Source of the DNA: Ptychodera flava | Lineage: Eukaryota > Hemichordata > Enteropneusta > Ptychoderidae | NCBI RefSeq assembly: GCF_041260155.1 | Contig: NC_091928.1 | Location: 43,089,327-43,153,326, forward strand | DNA length: 64,000 bases | Direction of reading: 5' to 3' | In this document: in pieces, positions 50,366-61,222 of the stretch | How the letters are laid out: each line of letters opens with the position of its first letter | Position numbering within the stretch: position 1 is the first letter of the stretch | The notes under the pieces: model-generated | Told to the model about the DNA's origin: nothing | The model's database searches: none | Seen by the model: only the letters and a program-made list of their open reading frames with translations | Translations under genes and position numbers: made by a program

Positions 50366-52935
50366 ATGCCAAGACGGAGAAAGAGATGTAACAAGTTAAA
50401 GCAATCCCTAACTTTTCTTGAGAGTCCTCGAAATGTTCCAAAGTCGTACCTGTCGCCGGTTTTGGCAGCTAGAAATCCCCTAACTGCTGAAGCTAAAGCC
50501 TTGCTCCAGGACGATATCTCGCTTACTTGGGTTAGTGACTATACTTTCTTCTTTCCACTGCAAGTTACATAGCAGTCATTGTGACATGCGATGATGGACT
50601 GTCAATGGTATTGCGTCACGACAGTTCACTTACAGTCACGAAAAGATCGCCCTTGTATTCACCTGAATGTAAACCCATAGAGGTGAACCCGACCACAACG
50701 TGAAGTCGTGAACCGGTGCAGTGCCGTTTCTTTGGTTTGTTTGTTTTTGTTTTTATCCCATATACCGCACACGCTTCGCGGGAATTAGATCGGTTCTGTT
50801 TCCGATTTCAACCCTGCCCTGGTCATAAAATCAAAGCTATTGTTATTGTATATGAAGTGATATGTAAAGAAATGTTGAGATTATAGACATGTTTCTTATT
50901 TTATTTTCCTTTCATCGTTGTACAACAATGAAGAAAAATAAAGTAAGAAACATGTATTTTTCAAATTGTAGATTTACACCAGCTTTTTGCTCGTTGTGTA
51001 GTGTGTTGTTTGGAATGACTTTGTACAGATGATTTGCACCTGTTTCAGTCACCTAATCCTCTGTAGACTCTTTTTATTTATTGTTTACTTTGAGTAATCA
51101 AAAAATATAAATTAGATAACAGTATGCTTTATATTGGACAAGTAAGTGTGCACTATTACGGCCAAAGAGACGGCGCTCGTATGCATGGATTTGCCAGGAA
51201 AAATAAACAGAAAATGGGCTTGTGGTTACTAATTGTAGTGCATTTTTTACAGCCCATTATGCTTTATATAATTTGAGTTATTGAAATTTGGTTAAAAATA
51301 AGTGCAGGTAAAGTGCACATTTCCTCCTGATTTGGCTGTTACAGGCTGTGGCAGTATTAGGTAGGACAGCAGGAACAAATGTTTACAATGAATTGCTTGC
51401 AGATGCAACATCTACACACATAGGTTAGTAGTACCATAGAAAGAGATCCCTACTAGCACAGTTGAAAGGAAAGTTTTTCCATTCTGGAAGTAGTTACAGT
51501 AGTTGCAACAATTGTAAGCTTTGGGAAAATGCCCTAGGCCAGCATTTGGACTGTGGAGGTCCCTACCACTTACTAGTTGCTGTACAGACCCAGATTTAGG
51601 ATACAGTTTTAACAGCTGCTATGTCAACAGAACGATTAATACTAAAGTTTAAAAGTGATGAATCAAAGAAGTAGAGAGCTTTTAAATGACAGAGTTCAAG
51701 TGGAAACCTAAAGGCCTAGTAACTGTGTCTCTATGTACTTTTTTGCTTTCACAAGATATCATCAAGTTTTACTCTTAGAGTGGCTCTAAACTACTTCTGA
51801 GCAATGTAAGACCAAGGTGACCTTGTACTGACCTTAGTAGGAGTCACATGGAACATTCAACAAGGCAAAATTGTGACCCCCATCAGAAATAAATATGGTC
51901 TACATGCATGTAAGAGTTGCCAAAAACATGAAATTTCACTTGTATCCTCTGTTTGCTGTGTTCCAGGTGTCCCCTCAGTTCAGCAATACAGCTTTCACGC
52001 AAACAAAACCAAGAAGACGGGCTCGAAGGCAGACAGCGGGTTACAAAAGCCAGGCATCAACATGTGTGACCAGATCTCACAACAACTCAGGCTGCAAGAC
52101 GTCTACTGCAGTGTCATCAAAATACCGCCCTCTGGAGTTCTTTAATGACAGGATGCCAAATGATTCTGGCAGCGACGATGATGAAAGTTTGACCTTTGAC
52201 GTGGCAGGTGAGTCATTCTCAGAAGAAGCGAACATCAGAGGACAAAGAGATGACTTGGAAGTTGAGAACATGACTCTTGATGGACATCCTGGTAATCGCA
52301 GTCCGGTTTTTGACAGACCAAGTCACCGAAGACAGTTTACACGGATCAGAGAAAACAATCTGCCGGACTTTGATGACGTTGCGCCTAGCCTAGATTGCCA
52401 GTATCCCACGCCGGAAGAGCCTATGGTGACAGGAAGAATGGATGATCTCTTTCCGTGTAATCAGGAAGGGAATTACAGCTCAGAAAGTGCAAGGAAACGA
52501 AGCGTGTTGACTGAATTCAACAACGAAGAAAGGACTTGCCAGCCAGATACAGAACAAGTTATGGATTCCACACCTCTGAATTTTTTCAGGAAGCCTCAAA
52601 CACTGCAGGAGCGTGAGACAACATTCCACATAGACACTACTGAGGAAAACACTGCACAGTATAGCACTCCAAGAAGACGATCGCAGAGATTGGTAGAAAA
52701 GAAAGCTCAGAAATTGGCTTTTAGCGATATTGCCTCGCCGAGTTTTCACACGCCCTCACCAGCAGGAAGATTAAGACATGAAAATTTACCCACTCTGAAT
52801 AGAACATTGCGGATTCTTGTTGAGGACACGCCTGAGATTGATTACAATTTAAAGAGCAGTCTACGAAGACGGCGAGAGCTGCTGCCAAAGAAAGACTGGC
52901 TTCAGCTTGTTAATAGTTTAGAGTATGGAAAATGA
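50366..52935 (+). CDS. RHNO1: RAD9-HUS1-RAD1 interacting nuclear orphan 1 (RHINO)
   Basis: Human RHNO1 binds the 9-1-1 clamp (through a SWV motif), TOPBP1 and polymerase theta in ATR signalling and mitotic end joining. Exons 50366-50530 and 51967-52935 join in phase 0 to 377 residues (human 238). Similarity is confined to short blocks. The N-terminus MPRRRKRCNK matches human MPPRKKRRQ. ISLTWVSPQF across the splice matches human TITSWVSPDF, so the clamp-binding motif is TWV here. A basic patch KPRRRARR follows. The C-terminus ILVEDTPEIDYNLKSSLRRR matches human VLVKDTPEDKYGIKVTWRRR. The middle is acidic, Ser-rich and probably disordered. The head-to-head position with FOXM1 is the same as in human and supports the identification strongly. 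The only ATG upstream of the motif in frame is used as the start. Confidence 0.87.
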
Positions 52936-53823
52936 TGGGAATATTTCTGCAGTGCCTGTTTTTCTATGAAACCATGTCAACAGTTCTATTGGAGTTTTTT
53001 TAAAGTGAGAATATATGCAAAATCATGCCAAGAGTTTAATTTTTTCTCAAAGCTGTAAATTATTTAAATTAGATACTATATGATAGAAACACATTATTTG
53101 CCTCTCAAGTTTCAGGTTCAGCTAGTTCTTGTAACATGACATATAAATATTCATTTATGTAAATTATATGAATGAGTATTGTTTCAGTATGCAAATTCAG
53201 AGCTGATGAATCATTAACAATGTAGAATATTCATACTTACTTACCTTAGATTGTGCTCCATAATGTAGATCACACCGTCAAAATGAAAGATTTAAACTTT
53301 TGCTCAAACTTTCCACAAGTAAAATTTCAACCATTCTCTTTTAATTAAAATCAAGAATAAAAATCGGAGGTCACTGTGCAACTATTCATACTAGAGAAAG
53401 AAATTACCCAATATTTACCAAAACTAAAAATACATCACCAAATGCTTGTTGTGACATTGTTTCAAGCATGCTTTGATTGAATAATTTGTTTACTTCACAA
53501 GTGCAGTATCATACATTCTTACTTAGAGGATCTTGCTTCAGGGTCTCTGCTTTGTCTTTGTAATTTCTTAAGACGTAAGATAACAGCATTAAATAATACA
53601 ACTCAACAATATACTTCATAGTCTCTTTGTATGCATGCTGGTATGACTCAATGTGCAAGGTTCTACCCAAGAGCTCATGTCAGGTGGTGCGCTGGTCAGA
53701 TTCTGAAAAGTACAGAGGGACGTATGGCTGCATGGATGTATAATTGACTAAGAGACCAGCAATACAGTCATAGAGATATCTGTGTGACTCCAAATTCATA
53801 TCAGTGCAAATGACAGAATATAC

Positions 53824-55025
53824 TTTGTTAAATAAACAAGTCACTCTCAGTCTCTGGTTGTACATTGACTCCTTTTATTTCTAAAGCCGACGTTTCGAAC
53901 CCCGGGGTTCTTCTTCAGGGCACTAAACAAATGAAAGAAAAGTATATTCAAAAGTGTAAATACAACGATAACAAAGCTATTTGTGAAAGCCGTACAGAAG
54001 TGGTAAAAATGAATACAGTATAGTGGTTGCTAAATTAATGGATACAATATGCAATATAATAGTTGCAAAAAATAAAGAAGATGAACTGATAAGGAAATAC
54101 ACTATTTACAGTGGTGAAACTTACATTGTAGGAGCGTAGAGCTGGTAGTGTGTGGCTCAGACTCTGGGTGGAACAGAGTGTGAAGGAGAGGGCTCCCTAG
54201 TAGCTAATACAATGGTGAAAATGGATATGGAGTTAGGGGGTCACCAGTCTTTTTTGTTGATACCATAAGGGTGGAGGGTATTAAGTTTGGATATGATTTT
54301 CAGTTCGAGTGATTTTCTTATTTTATCTTGTTTCAAGTAAACTTTGCAAATACCGATGAAAGTGAAATGATTGATGCTGTGATCCGGGCTATTGAAATGT
54401 TGGGCGATTAGGGTGGGTTTATTTGAACGTATGCTGTACAGGTGTTCATAGATTCTTTTCCGGAGTTCGCGTTTTGTTTCTCCAACATACAGAAGGTGAC
54501 ATTTGGAGCATTGTATTGTGTAGATGACATTCCGGGTGCTGCATGATAATTGGCCGGTTATTTTGTATGAGTTACCAGTGGTGTGGTTGATGATGACATC
54601 ATGGTCCTGAATTAACATAAATTTGCATTGATTGCATTGTGTGCATGGCTGGCATTTTCCTGGGGTTGGGATGTTAATAGTGGTGTGCAATTTTGATCTC
54701 ATAAGTGTTTTTCTGAGATTAGGCGGTTGGCGATAGGCTAGGCGATAGTGTATTTCCTTATCAGTTCATCTTCTTTATTTTTTGCAACTATTATATTGCA
54801 TATTGTATCCATTAATTTAGCAACCACTATACTGGATTCATTTTTACCACTTCTGTACGGCTTTCACAAATAGCTTTGTTATCTTTGTATTTACGCTTTG
54901 AATATGTTTTCTTTCATTTGTTTAGTGCCCTGAAGGACCCCCGTGTGGGTTCGAAACGTCGGCTTTAGAAATAAAAGGAGTCAATGTACAACCAGAGACT
55001 GAGAGTGACTTGTTTATTTAACAAA
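53824..55025 (-). mobile_element. Penelope-like retroelement, reduced to endonuclease plus inverted terminal repeats
   Basis: Bounded by inverted repeats of about 282 bp: 53824-54105 and 54745-55025 (TTTGTTAAATAAACAAGTCA and its reverse complement). Between them lies a single coding segment for a GIY-YIG endonuclease. Repeats in inverted orientation around a 5'-truncated copy are common in Penelope-like elements. Each repeat carries CTGAAG...GGTTCGAAACGTC, the hammerhead-ribozyme-like motif reported for this class. No reverse transcriptase is present, so the copy is non-autonomous. It lies just downstream of RHNO1. Confidence 0.85.
54241..54702 (-). CDS. GIY-YIG endonuclease domain of Penelope-like element
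   Basis: 153 codons. The Cys motif CQPCTQCNQC (C-X2-C-X2-C-X2-C) is followed by the GIY-YIG nuclease core: VIYTIQCSKCHLLYVGET holds the two Tyr motifs, then KRELRKRIYEH with the catalytic-type Arg and His, and a helix before HFNSPDHSINHF. It ends GINKKDW and stops. This is the C-terminal nuclease of a Penelope-like polyprotein; the RT domain that should precede it is absent and the frame begins near the opposite terminal repeat. Confidence 0.85.
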   Translation of the reverse strand: MRSKLHTTINIPTPGKCQPCTQCNQCKFMLIQDHDVIINHTTGNSYKITGQLSCSTRNVIYTIQCSKCHLLYVGETKRELRKRIYEHLYSIRSNKPTLIAQHFNSPDHSINHFTFIGICKVYLKQDKIRKSLELKIISKLNTLHPYGINKKDW

Positions 55026-55300
55026 CTCGATTATGACCTATTCAAGTCCAAGTCTCCAGACCCGCTGGTGTTGCTATACCCTGGTTGGACTGATACTGGT
55101 ATTCCAAGCAAACAGAATCTACTGTTCACTTTTAAAATCCAATGGTAGAGGTCAATTTAGATCCTTATACAGAGAAACCAGCAAATTGTATTGGTGTCTA
55201 CTCATTTTGATCTTTAAATTATACTGCAAATATCTTTTTAATTCTGTATTTGTTGACAGGAACATTATTTGATATGTGTCTATGTTCAACAAATCTACAG

Positions 55301-55648
55301 GTCTGAAAAAAAAAGAGTCAGTCACTAGTATTTTGTCGTCTACCAGTCATTTTACCAGGGAGGGTTCTCCAGTCATTTTAACAGGTTCCCCTAAGAATAT
55401 TGATGCAATCAGACTAGGGGTTAGCAGAAATTCTACCGAGGTTCCCAAATCATTTACCAATGTTCTCCAACCTACCGTACAGCCATTTCACATGGAGGGG
55501 ATCGCGCCTAATCATAGCAAAAACGCTGGTCACCTTGCCTTTACATCAGCTGGCCAAAATAATGAAGTTGTTTGTTTTGCGTCCGTGGGAAAAACTGTGT
55601 ATTTGAATAGAGTACAGCTTTGTCAACAAATCTTTGTATACAAGTATG
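55301..55648 (+). CDS. unidentified candidate coding exon
   Basis: Open frame with an acceptor-like tctacag before 55301 and a strong donor (TATG then GTAAGT) at 55648; the frame stays open on both sides of the call. It reads KKKESVTSILSSTSHF, then GSPKNIDAIRLGVS, FHMEGIAPNHSKNAGHL, NEVVCFASVGKTVYL and ends QIFVYKYG. Alternating hydrophobic beta strands in the last third would suit a WD or FG-GAP blade, but I do not recognise the protein. It could start at an ATG at 55282. The Penelope-like element sits 0.28 kb upstream. Confidence 0.35.
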
Positions 55649-56029
55649 GTAAGTGAACTTACTATGCCTGTATGCTTGCACAATGCCACACTGCAGTAAA
55701 AATCATGGAGATGGAAAAATCCCTGCTTTGTTTCTTGCATGGCAAGTCATATTACATTGAAACAATCAAGTAAATAAAAAACTTGCATCTGTAAAATTAA
55801 AATTTTCTGTGCGTGTTTTTGAAGCACTTTCCAGCCAAAATGTTGAGTGGATGCAACACTTAGAATTTAATTACCCTTGCCTAATGTACTTATAAACCAA
55901 TAGGGCCAAAGTATTGAAGTTTTAAAAGTATGCCCCTCAAAAGTAAGAGATTTTCAATTTTCAAAAAACTAAGATGGTGAAAATTTCTCTTACTTCAAGA
56001 GCTTTAAAATGTGCTCCTTCAAGAGGTAG

Positions 56030-56145
56030 ACTAGACTGAAAGACCTGGCGCTTGGGGGCGCTCTCTATGCTCCCCCTCTTTTGTAAGAGGAGGGGATCAT
56101 AGAGAGCGCCCTCAGGCGACAGATCCTTGTCTAGGGGTGGACCAG
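56030..56145. repeat. GC-rich hairpin repeat
   Basis: GGGCGCTCTCTAT...CTCCCCCTCTT, loop TTGT, then AAGAGGAGGGGATCATAGAG and AGCGCCC form arms of about 30 bp; outer sequence TAGACTGAAAGACC/GGATCCTTGTCTA-like also pairs loosely. A half copy (CTGAAAGATCC...GAGGGCGCTCTCTGCATTCC) lies near 38321-38350, so this is a dispersed element. Confidence 0.7.
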
Positions 56146-56196
56146 AAATGTATAGGACAAATTTATGTGTCTCTGAGGCGCATTCTGAACACTTTG

Positions 56197-56351
56197 TTAC
56201 GGTAGTCTCATTCTGCCGCCATCTGACATGTGTTCAATGCTGATGAAATGGTCCAGCATTCCTTGCAAGGTATTGGAGATTGTGAACATATTGTAGTATT
56301 TTGCTCCGGGAAATATAACCAGGTTTTCCAGCTCACTACCTGTGCTACCAA
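56197..56351 (-). CDS. possible terminal coding exon, unidentified
   Basis: Minus-strand frame of about 50 codons after an acceptor-like TTTTTGCCCCAG, reading GSELENLVIFPGAKYYNMF, then TISNTLQGMLDHFISIEHM and ending GGRMRLP with a stop at 56199-56197. Composition looks coding (no low complexity, balanced hydrophobics), but no partner exon is identified and the segment is short enough to be chance. Confidence 0.25.
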
Positions 56352-56399
56352 CTGGGGCAAAAACACTATATAATCAGATGCAGATACAGAAGAGGACTT

Positions 56400-59095
56400 C
56401 TACGCTTTCATAGTTCCAATTCAGTGTAGATATTTTTATTACTAACACAAACTGTATATGTACAAAGTAAAAGATATTGGATTGACATTACTAGCAGCAT
56501 TAGTCTATACAAGATGATGAGCTTCGTAGAAATTTTTACAAATAAAATGACATTGTCTTATATAAAGGGAGTTTGTTTTCTTGTTATATGTAGCGACATT
56601 GCACATTTGTTAACTTGACCTTCGTTAAAACGTCAAAGTATGTGAGTTACAAACACTCAGAAAGTACTTAATGAAATCCCACTTTCTCAGAAAGCATTGA
56701 ATGTAATCCCACTTTCTCAGTACTGCATGTTTGGTAATTCTCTTCTCAGTTTACTCAAGAAAATTCAGAAGACAAGTTCTTTGGGTTTCAGGACAGAACG
56801 CACTGTACAATGCTCGCCGTGTCGTCAACTTTGCCAGGCTAGTTATTTCTAATGATTAAGGGGTTGGTAGCTGTTACTTTTGATGGTGTTTTTATCGCGA
56901 TTTTCATTTTTGTATGTCAAGTGCAACTTCTTGTTTGTCTCCCTGAAGCATGTTGAAACACCTGTTCTTCAACTTGTCAACAGTGTGAAATGTGGTGTTA
57001 TTGTTTACATTTGAATTCTAGTCTGGACCAGAATTTACTTGTCAACAATAACAATGCAGTCTGCACATATGTACAGGCTGAGTTGAATGTGTACCTCAAC
57101 ACACTTTGGAAGAAGAACACCAAAACGGTAGTCGATAGTGAAAACCAAAATAGTGAAACAATCACCAGAAGATACAGCTACTGACCCTTTTAATCTACAA
57201 CATTCACGAATACTTGAGGCACAAGTGAGGTAAAGTAGCTGCCAGCACCTTTTCATGGATTGTGTAGGCCATTGTTAGCTACTACAAGACCTATACTATA
57301 CTTAAAGATTGTGTCATGTATGGGTGCTGTGGTGCTCCGTGACCTCTGAAGTGCATGGTCAGAGGTCATGGAGCACCAGATGGCTTGTACAACACTGAAT
57401 CTTTCAGTCTTCACACAAACCAGCACCTGTTAAATGTATAAACGCCACCAAAAGTTTGGTCAAAGTTATACCATTGCTAACCACCTCTACAAGGTATGCG
57501 AAATGAGGCATTATGTGGCTAAAAATACTGAACTTGTATAGGCACTGTATTAACTGGGATTGAATTTCGTTATTTTGGCCTTTCAAAGAAAACCAGCTAA
57601 ATTTAGTCACAATGAAAGTATAAAATCAGAAGATTACATTGTTCCTTTCTTTATCAGTGAATTTAAATCCAAGAGAAAATGTCTGAAACATCAGAATAAT
57701 GAAATCCCTGTGAATATTAATGATTTTTCACTTTTTACACATCATGTAGGGAAAAAATTGGCAGCGATCTGAGCTTTTAAGCTTTGTATTCTGATGATAG
57801 GTAGAATGGAATACATACAGAAGCGAAAATTTCCTCAAAAGTGTTTTTGAAAACTATCTTGCCGTGTGGTCTGAAGAAAATTGAGAATGCAGTGAGTGGT
57901 TAGAGCAAACTGGCATGTAGTGACCACTGGGGGCGCTGCATGGGGCTATGACGTGGATCGACGCCAACGTCCTTTGAGGATGAGACTTTGCAATGGACGG
58001 AAAACAAAAGCGGCGAATTCTCTCAAACAAATTTTGAGGAAATTTTCATGGAACGTCAAAAAAGCCATAAAGCAAAACAATTAAATTGTAGTGACGTACA
58101 TTAATTGTTCATCATCATTTACAGTCTTATCAGTTATATCTGCCCAATCACTTTTTCCTGACAAAATATAATTTTCAAAATTTCCTCTCAAATCACACAT
58201 TTCTTTAAAGAGATACAGTCGTCAGAACTGCGCTCAAAGGTCGTATAAGACCCATACGATGTAAACACTGTATCCAAGGTACGATGGTGATTGGCGAAAG
58301 TTAAAACATGTTTGTCATAACATACATCGTATAATTTAAATGTTGCAGCTATGATGATGAGGTGCATCAAGATATCGTGCACGAAATACAGTTTGTAAAC
58401 GAGAAACTCGCACAGGCGCAGTTCCGACGACGGTTTCCCTTTAAACAAGAAATACTTTTTAGTATCAATGCCTGACACTCCTGTAGTTTTGTAAATGTCT
58501 CAGTATCAACATGCAAAAAAAATAGTTGGGATTCGATGCGTTGGCCAATATAAGCTTTCTGAATAACATATCAAATGTGACGTGCATGGTAAACTTTTGT
58601 CTTCTCCTCCACTTTCTATAAACTGCTTTCATGTTCCTCTTTCGAAGTACAAAAAGGTGGCAATACGCAAAAATATTCATTGGATCAGCGCCCTCTTTAT
58701 AGACTAAACTAATGTTGAAGATGTCCGGACGAACAACTCTCGCAACACGTGTACATAAACGTCATTTACAAGAAGTTACTGAAGTGAACTTCAGTTAAAA
58801 AACACCGGGATCTGCCATCGCGAATGTTTTCGGAAGCGTCGTATTTCAGAAACTATGCCGTAGACTGCAGTCGCTTGAGAAATTTCGCTCTGCGTCGACA
58901 GAGGGAGCTTAAGCGCCTTCCCAACCGGACCGGAGGAAGCCAAACCATCGTCGGTGGTTGAATGTGTTTGTTCGTTCGTTCCCCGTTCCACGATTTCGCG
59001 GAAGATCAAAGAGCTACCCGCACAGGCATACAGCTAAACAGAACAAGAATTCACAAATTCTAGAAATACGGCGTAGGCCGTTTTTATGCAGCTGT
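56400..59095. other. no gene recognised
   Basis: AT-rich sequence. A roughly 150-bp repeat at about 56990-57180 is also found, inverted, at about 6080-6240. Otherwise I see no coding exon or RNA gene. The part close to 59095 is presumably 3' UTR of the Pointed-domain gene. Confidence 0.4.
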
Positions 59096-59425
59096 TTATA
59101 GTGACGATTTGGTCTTTTTCAAGTTCAGTCCAAGTCTACTATTGTTTATCCGCCTGTACAAATCCCTCTTCAGCAGAATTCCTTTGCCCGGCACCCGTCT
59201 CAACAATCCTTCCGTTGGCATTATACAGAGCCCTCTACCGTTCATTTGGAAATATTCGTACGGGATGTCTGTGATTTGGCATTGGACGGCCATGTGGCGT
59301 AGCCAAGTGATGACATCATCGGGTGACCATTCCATGGGATCTGAAATGTAACGTAAAGAAGTACAAATTAAGTGAGGAGAAGACGGTAGTAGACATGATA
59401 CAATAATGAGATAAATGACATGCTG

Positions 59426-59485
<60 letters not shown>

Positions 59486-61222
59486 CATATGTCTGCAACA
59501 GTCTACGTCATCTACGATCGTGCGTCTAAGTTTTAAATGTTTTGCGTCAATTTGCATGCATGGCACACTTGGCTTGCAGGTGCGTCCCCAATTTTTTTCC
59601 TTTCATTTCAATTTTATCCTGACAGAAATAACGTTGACGAGCGGTAATATGGTAGTTTTCATCGGGCTGTTCCACTATTTACAAACTTGTGCTAAATGTG
59701 CGCTAAGCGCTCACTTGGATTTGAAATTGATCTCCGGGCAGTTTGTGTCAACCTTGAAGGGCATTTTCACGGTCACTTCAATACACTGCCACCTCGCGGA
59801 TAACCATTTACAGTGCACGTACGTTATCAGTTGATTGATCTAACTGTGATGGTGCCCTCTTGTGAACCGGATCTAAGCTGCATCCGCGTCCGGCAACGAC
59901 TTGTACAGAAAACCACGGATCCTGCTTATCTATAGATTCACACTGATCGATAATCAAATTGCACTGTAGGTGTTGGCCAGGGTTGTTCGCACTTCTATCT
60001 TGTCATACAGCCGCACATGATACAAGATGACCGTAAGATAACAGTTTGTGGTCCGATGTATGACAAACAGTCGGCGTTTAGGTTACCAACTTCATTAACT
60101 GTTTAAAATTACACGGAGATAGGCGGCCACAGATCAGGCGTGTAGACACAGTAACGTTTGTTAGGAAATAACATTTCCTGAACTTTCCTCATCATTTTGC
60201 ACAAACAAACTGCATTTAGCCGGGTTATAGTACAAGCCGGTTTGGTTGCACGATTTTTAGTAACGAATTGCATTGCAAAAAGTTTTGGAATTTTTAAACG
60301 AAGGGGATTTCCCCTTGCACCTGCAGACGTGCAGTTTCGATAGACGCTTATGAATTTATGAGAACTCCGTGCCATCTGTCCGGTAAAATTGATTAAATTT
60401 AATAAAATTTAATTTTTTTAGCTCTTGTGTACACAGGAAACAAGATGTTTGACAAAAGCCATTGATCACCTCCGTTGCCAACTCTAGGAGGAACTGAACG
60501 CGCTTTTTTCTTTATCGGTGTGTCCAATTGAGTGATCAAAGTTCGTCTATATTTAGAATTCAAGTGATACACTAATAAACGACGACCCTTTTCTCGGGAC
60601 TCGTATTATTCATGTCTCGACGTTCAATCGAGTGACCGGTTCCCTGGGTAGCGATACGGTAAAACATGAACAAATCCGGTGAAGTCATTCCAGGTAGCCT
60701 GTAACCATAGACCCTAATTATACCGTACTGTAGTAACCAATCGTGCATTTATACCGAAGTTACGTCACGGAGTTGTTGCAGTACAAAGCAGTGTAGTGGC
60801 GCATGCCTATAGAGTAAACCCTTTCTCACAAATTTTTAACTGCTTGGATTTAAAATTATCTTATTGCAATGCTGACTCAATTTGGCGCGATATTTTGGTG
60901 ACATTTCCTCCTATAGGCGGCTGATTGCACAACAATTAAACATTCAGGGAGCATAATAAGCACCAGGGCAAAAACAAATCTGGCAAAGCATTGACAAAGG
61001 TCATTTAATTTTATGAATAGTGTGGATGCGATGATACAGATTTCGGGAATGTAGACTGAAACTCGAAAGACATTCCGCAAAAGTACAGAACAAGCTCTAT
61101 CGGACAACACGTTTACACTGGCATGAACAAACAGATCTGTGATATCGGGATAAAAGCTCACCTGACGGTATGTTGAGCTTCTCGTCCATCACTCTTCCGT
61201 TACTATATCCATATTCGTTCAT
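59096..61222 (-). CDS. small Pointed (PNT/SAM)-domain protein without ETS domain
   Basis: Two exons, 61222-61162 and 59340-59096, join (phase 1, completing Asp) to a 101-residue protein. An in-frame stop lies upstream of the ATG. After 20 residues (MNEYGYSNGRVMDEKLNIPS) comes an ETS-type Pointed domain: DPMEWSPDDVITWLRHM, then YEYFQMNGRGLCIMP, then LLRRVPGKGILLKRDLYRRI, and a 15-residue basic tail before the stop. DPMEWSP is closest to SPDEF (DPMDWSP); F-x-MNG-x-x-LC is the classic Pointed signature. No ETS DNA-binding domain is encoded between the PNT exon and 56400. Known precedents of this architecture are Drosophila Edl/Mae, which bind other Pointed domains and modulate ETS factors and their MAPK phosphorylation. 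A similar role here is inference. Confidence 0.72.
59428..59482 (+). repeat. (CT)n microsatellite in intron of the Pointed-domain gene
   Basis: Fifty-five bases of pure CT, about 90 bases upstream (in the minus-strand sense) of the PNT exon acceptor. The repeated Glu-Arg translation it gives on the minus strand is an artefact. Confidence 0.95.

Noticed and set aside
56400-59095. Search for an ETS DNA-binding domain downstream of the PNT exon
   Set aside because: No block resembling the ETS helix-turn-helix (for example LWQFL or YYK-type motifs) was seen on the minus strand, so the gene was called PNT-only within the window.
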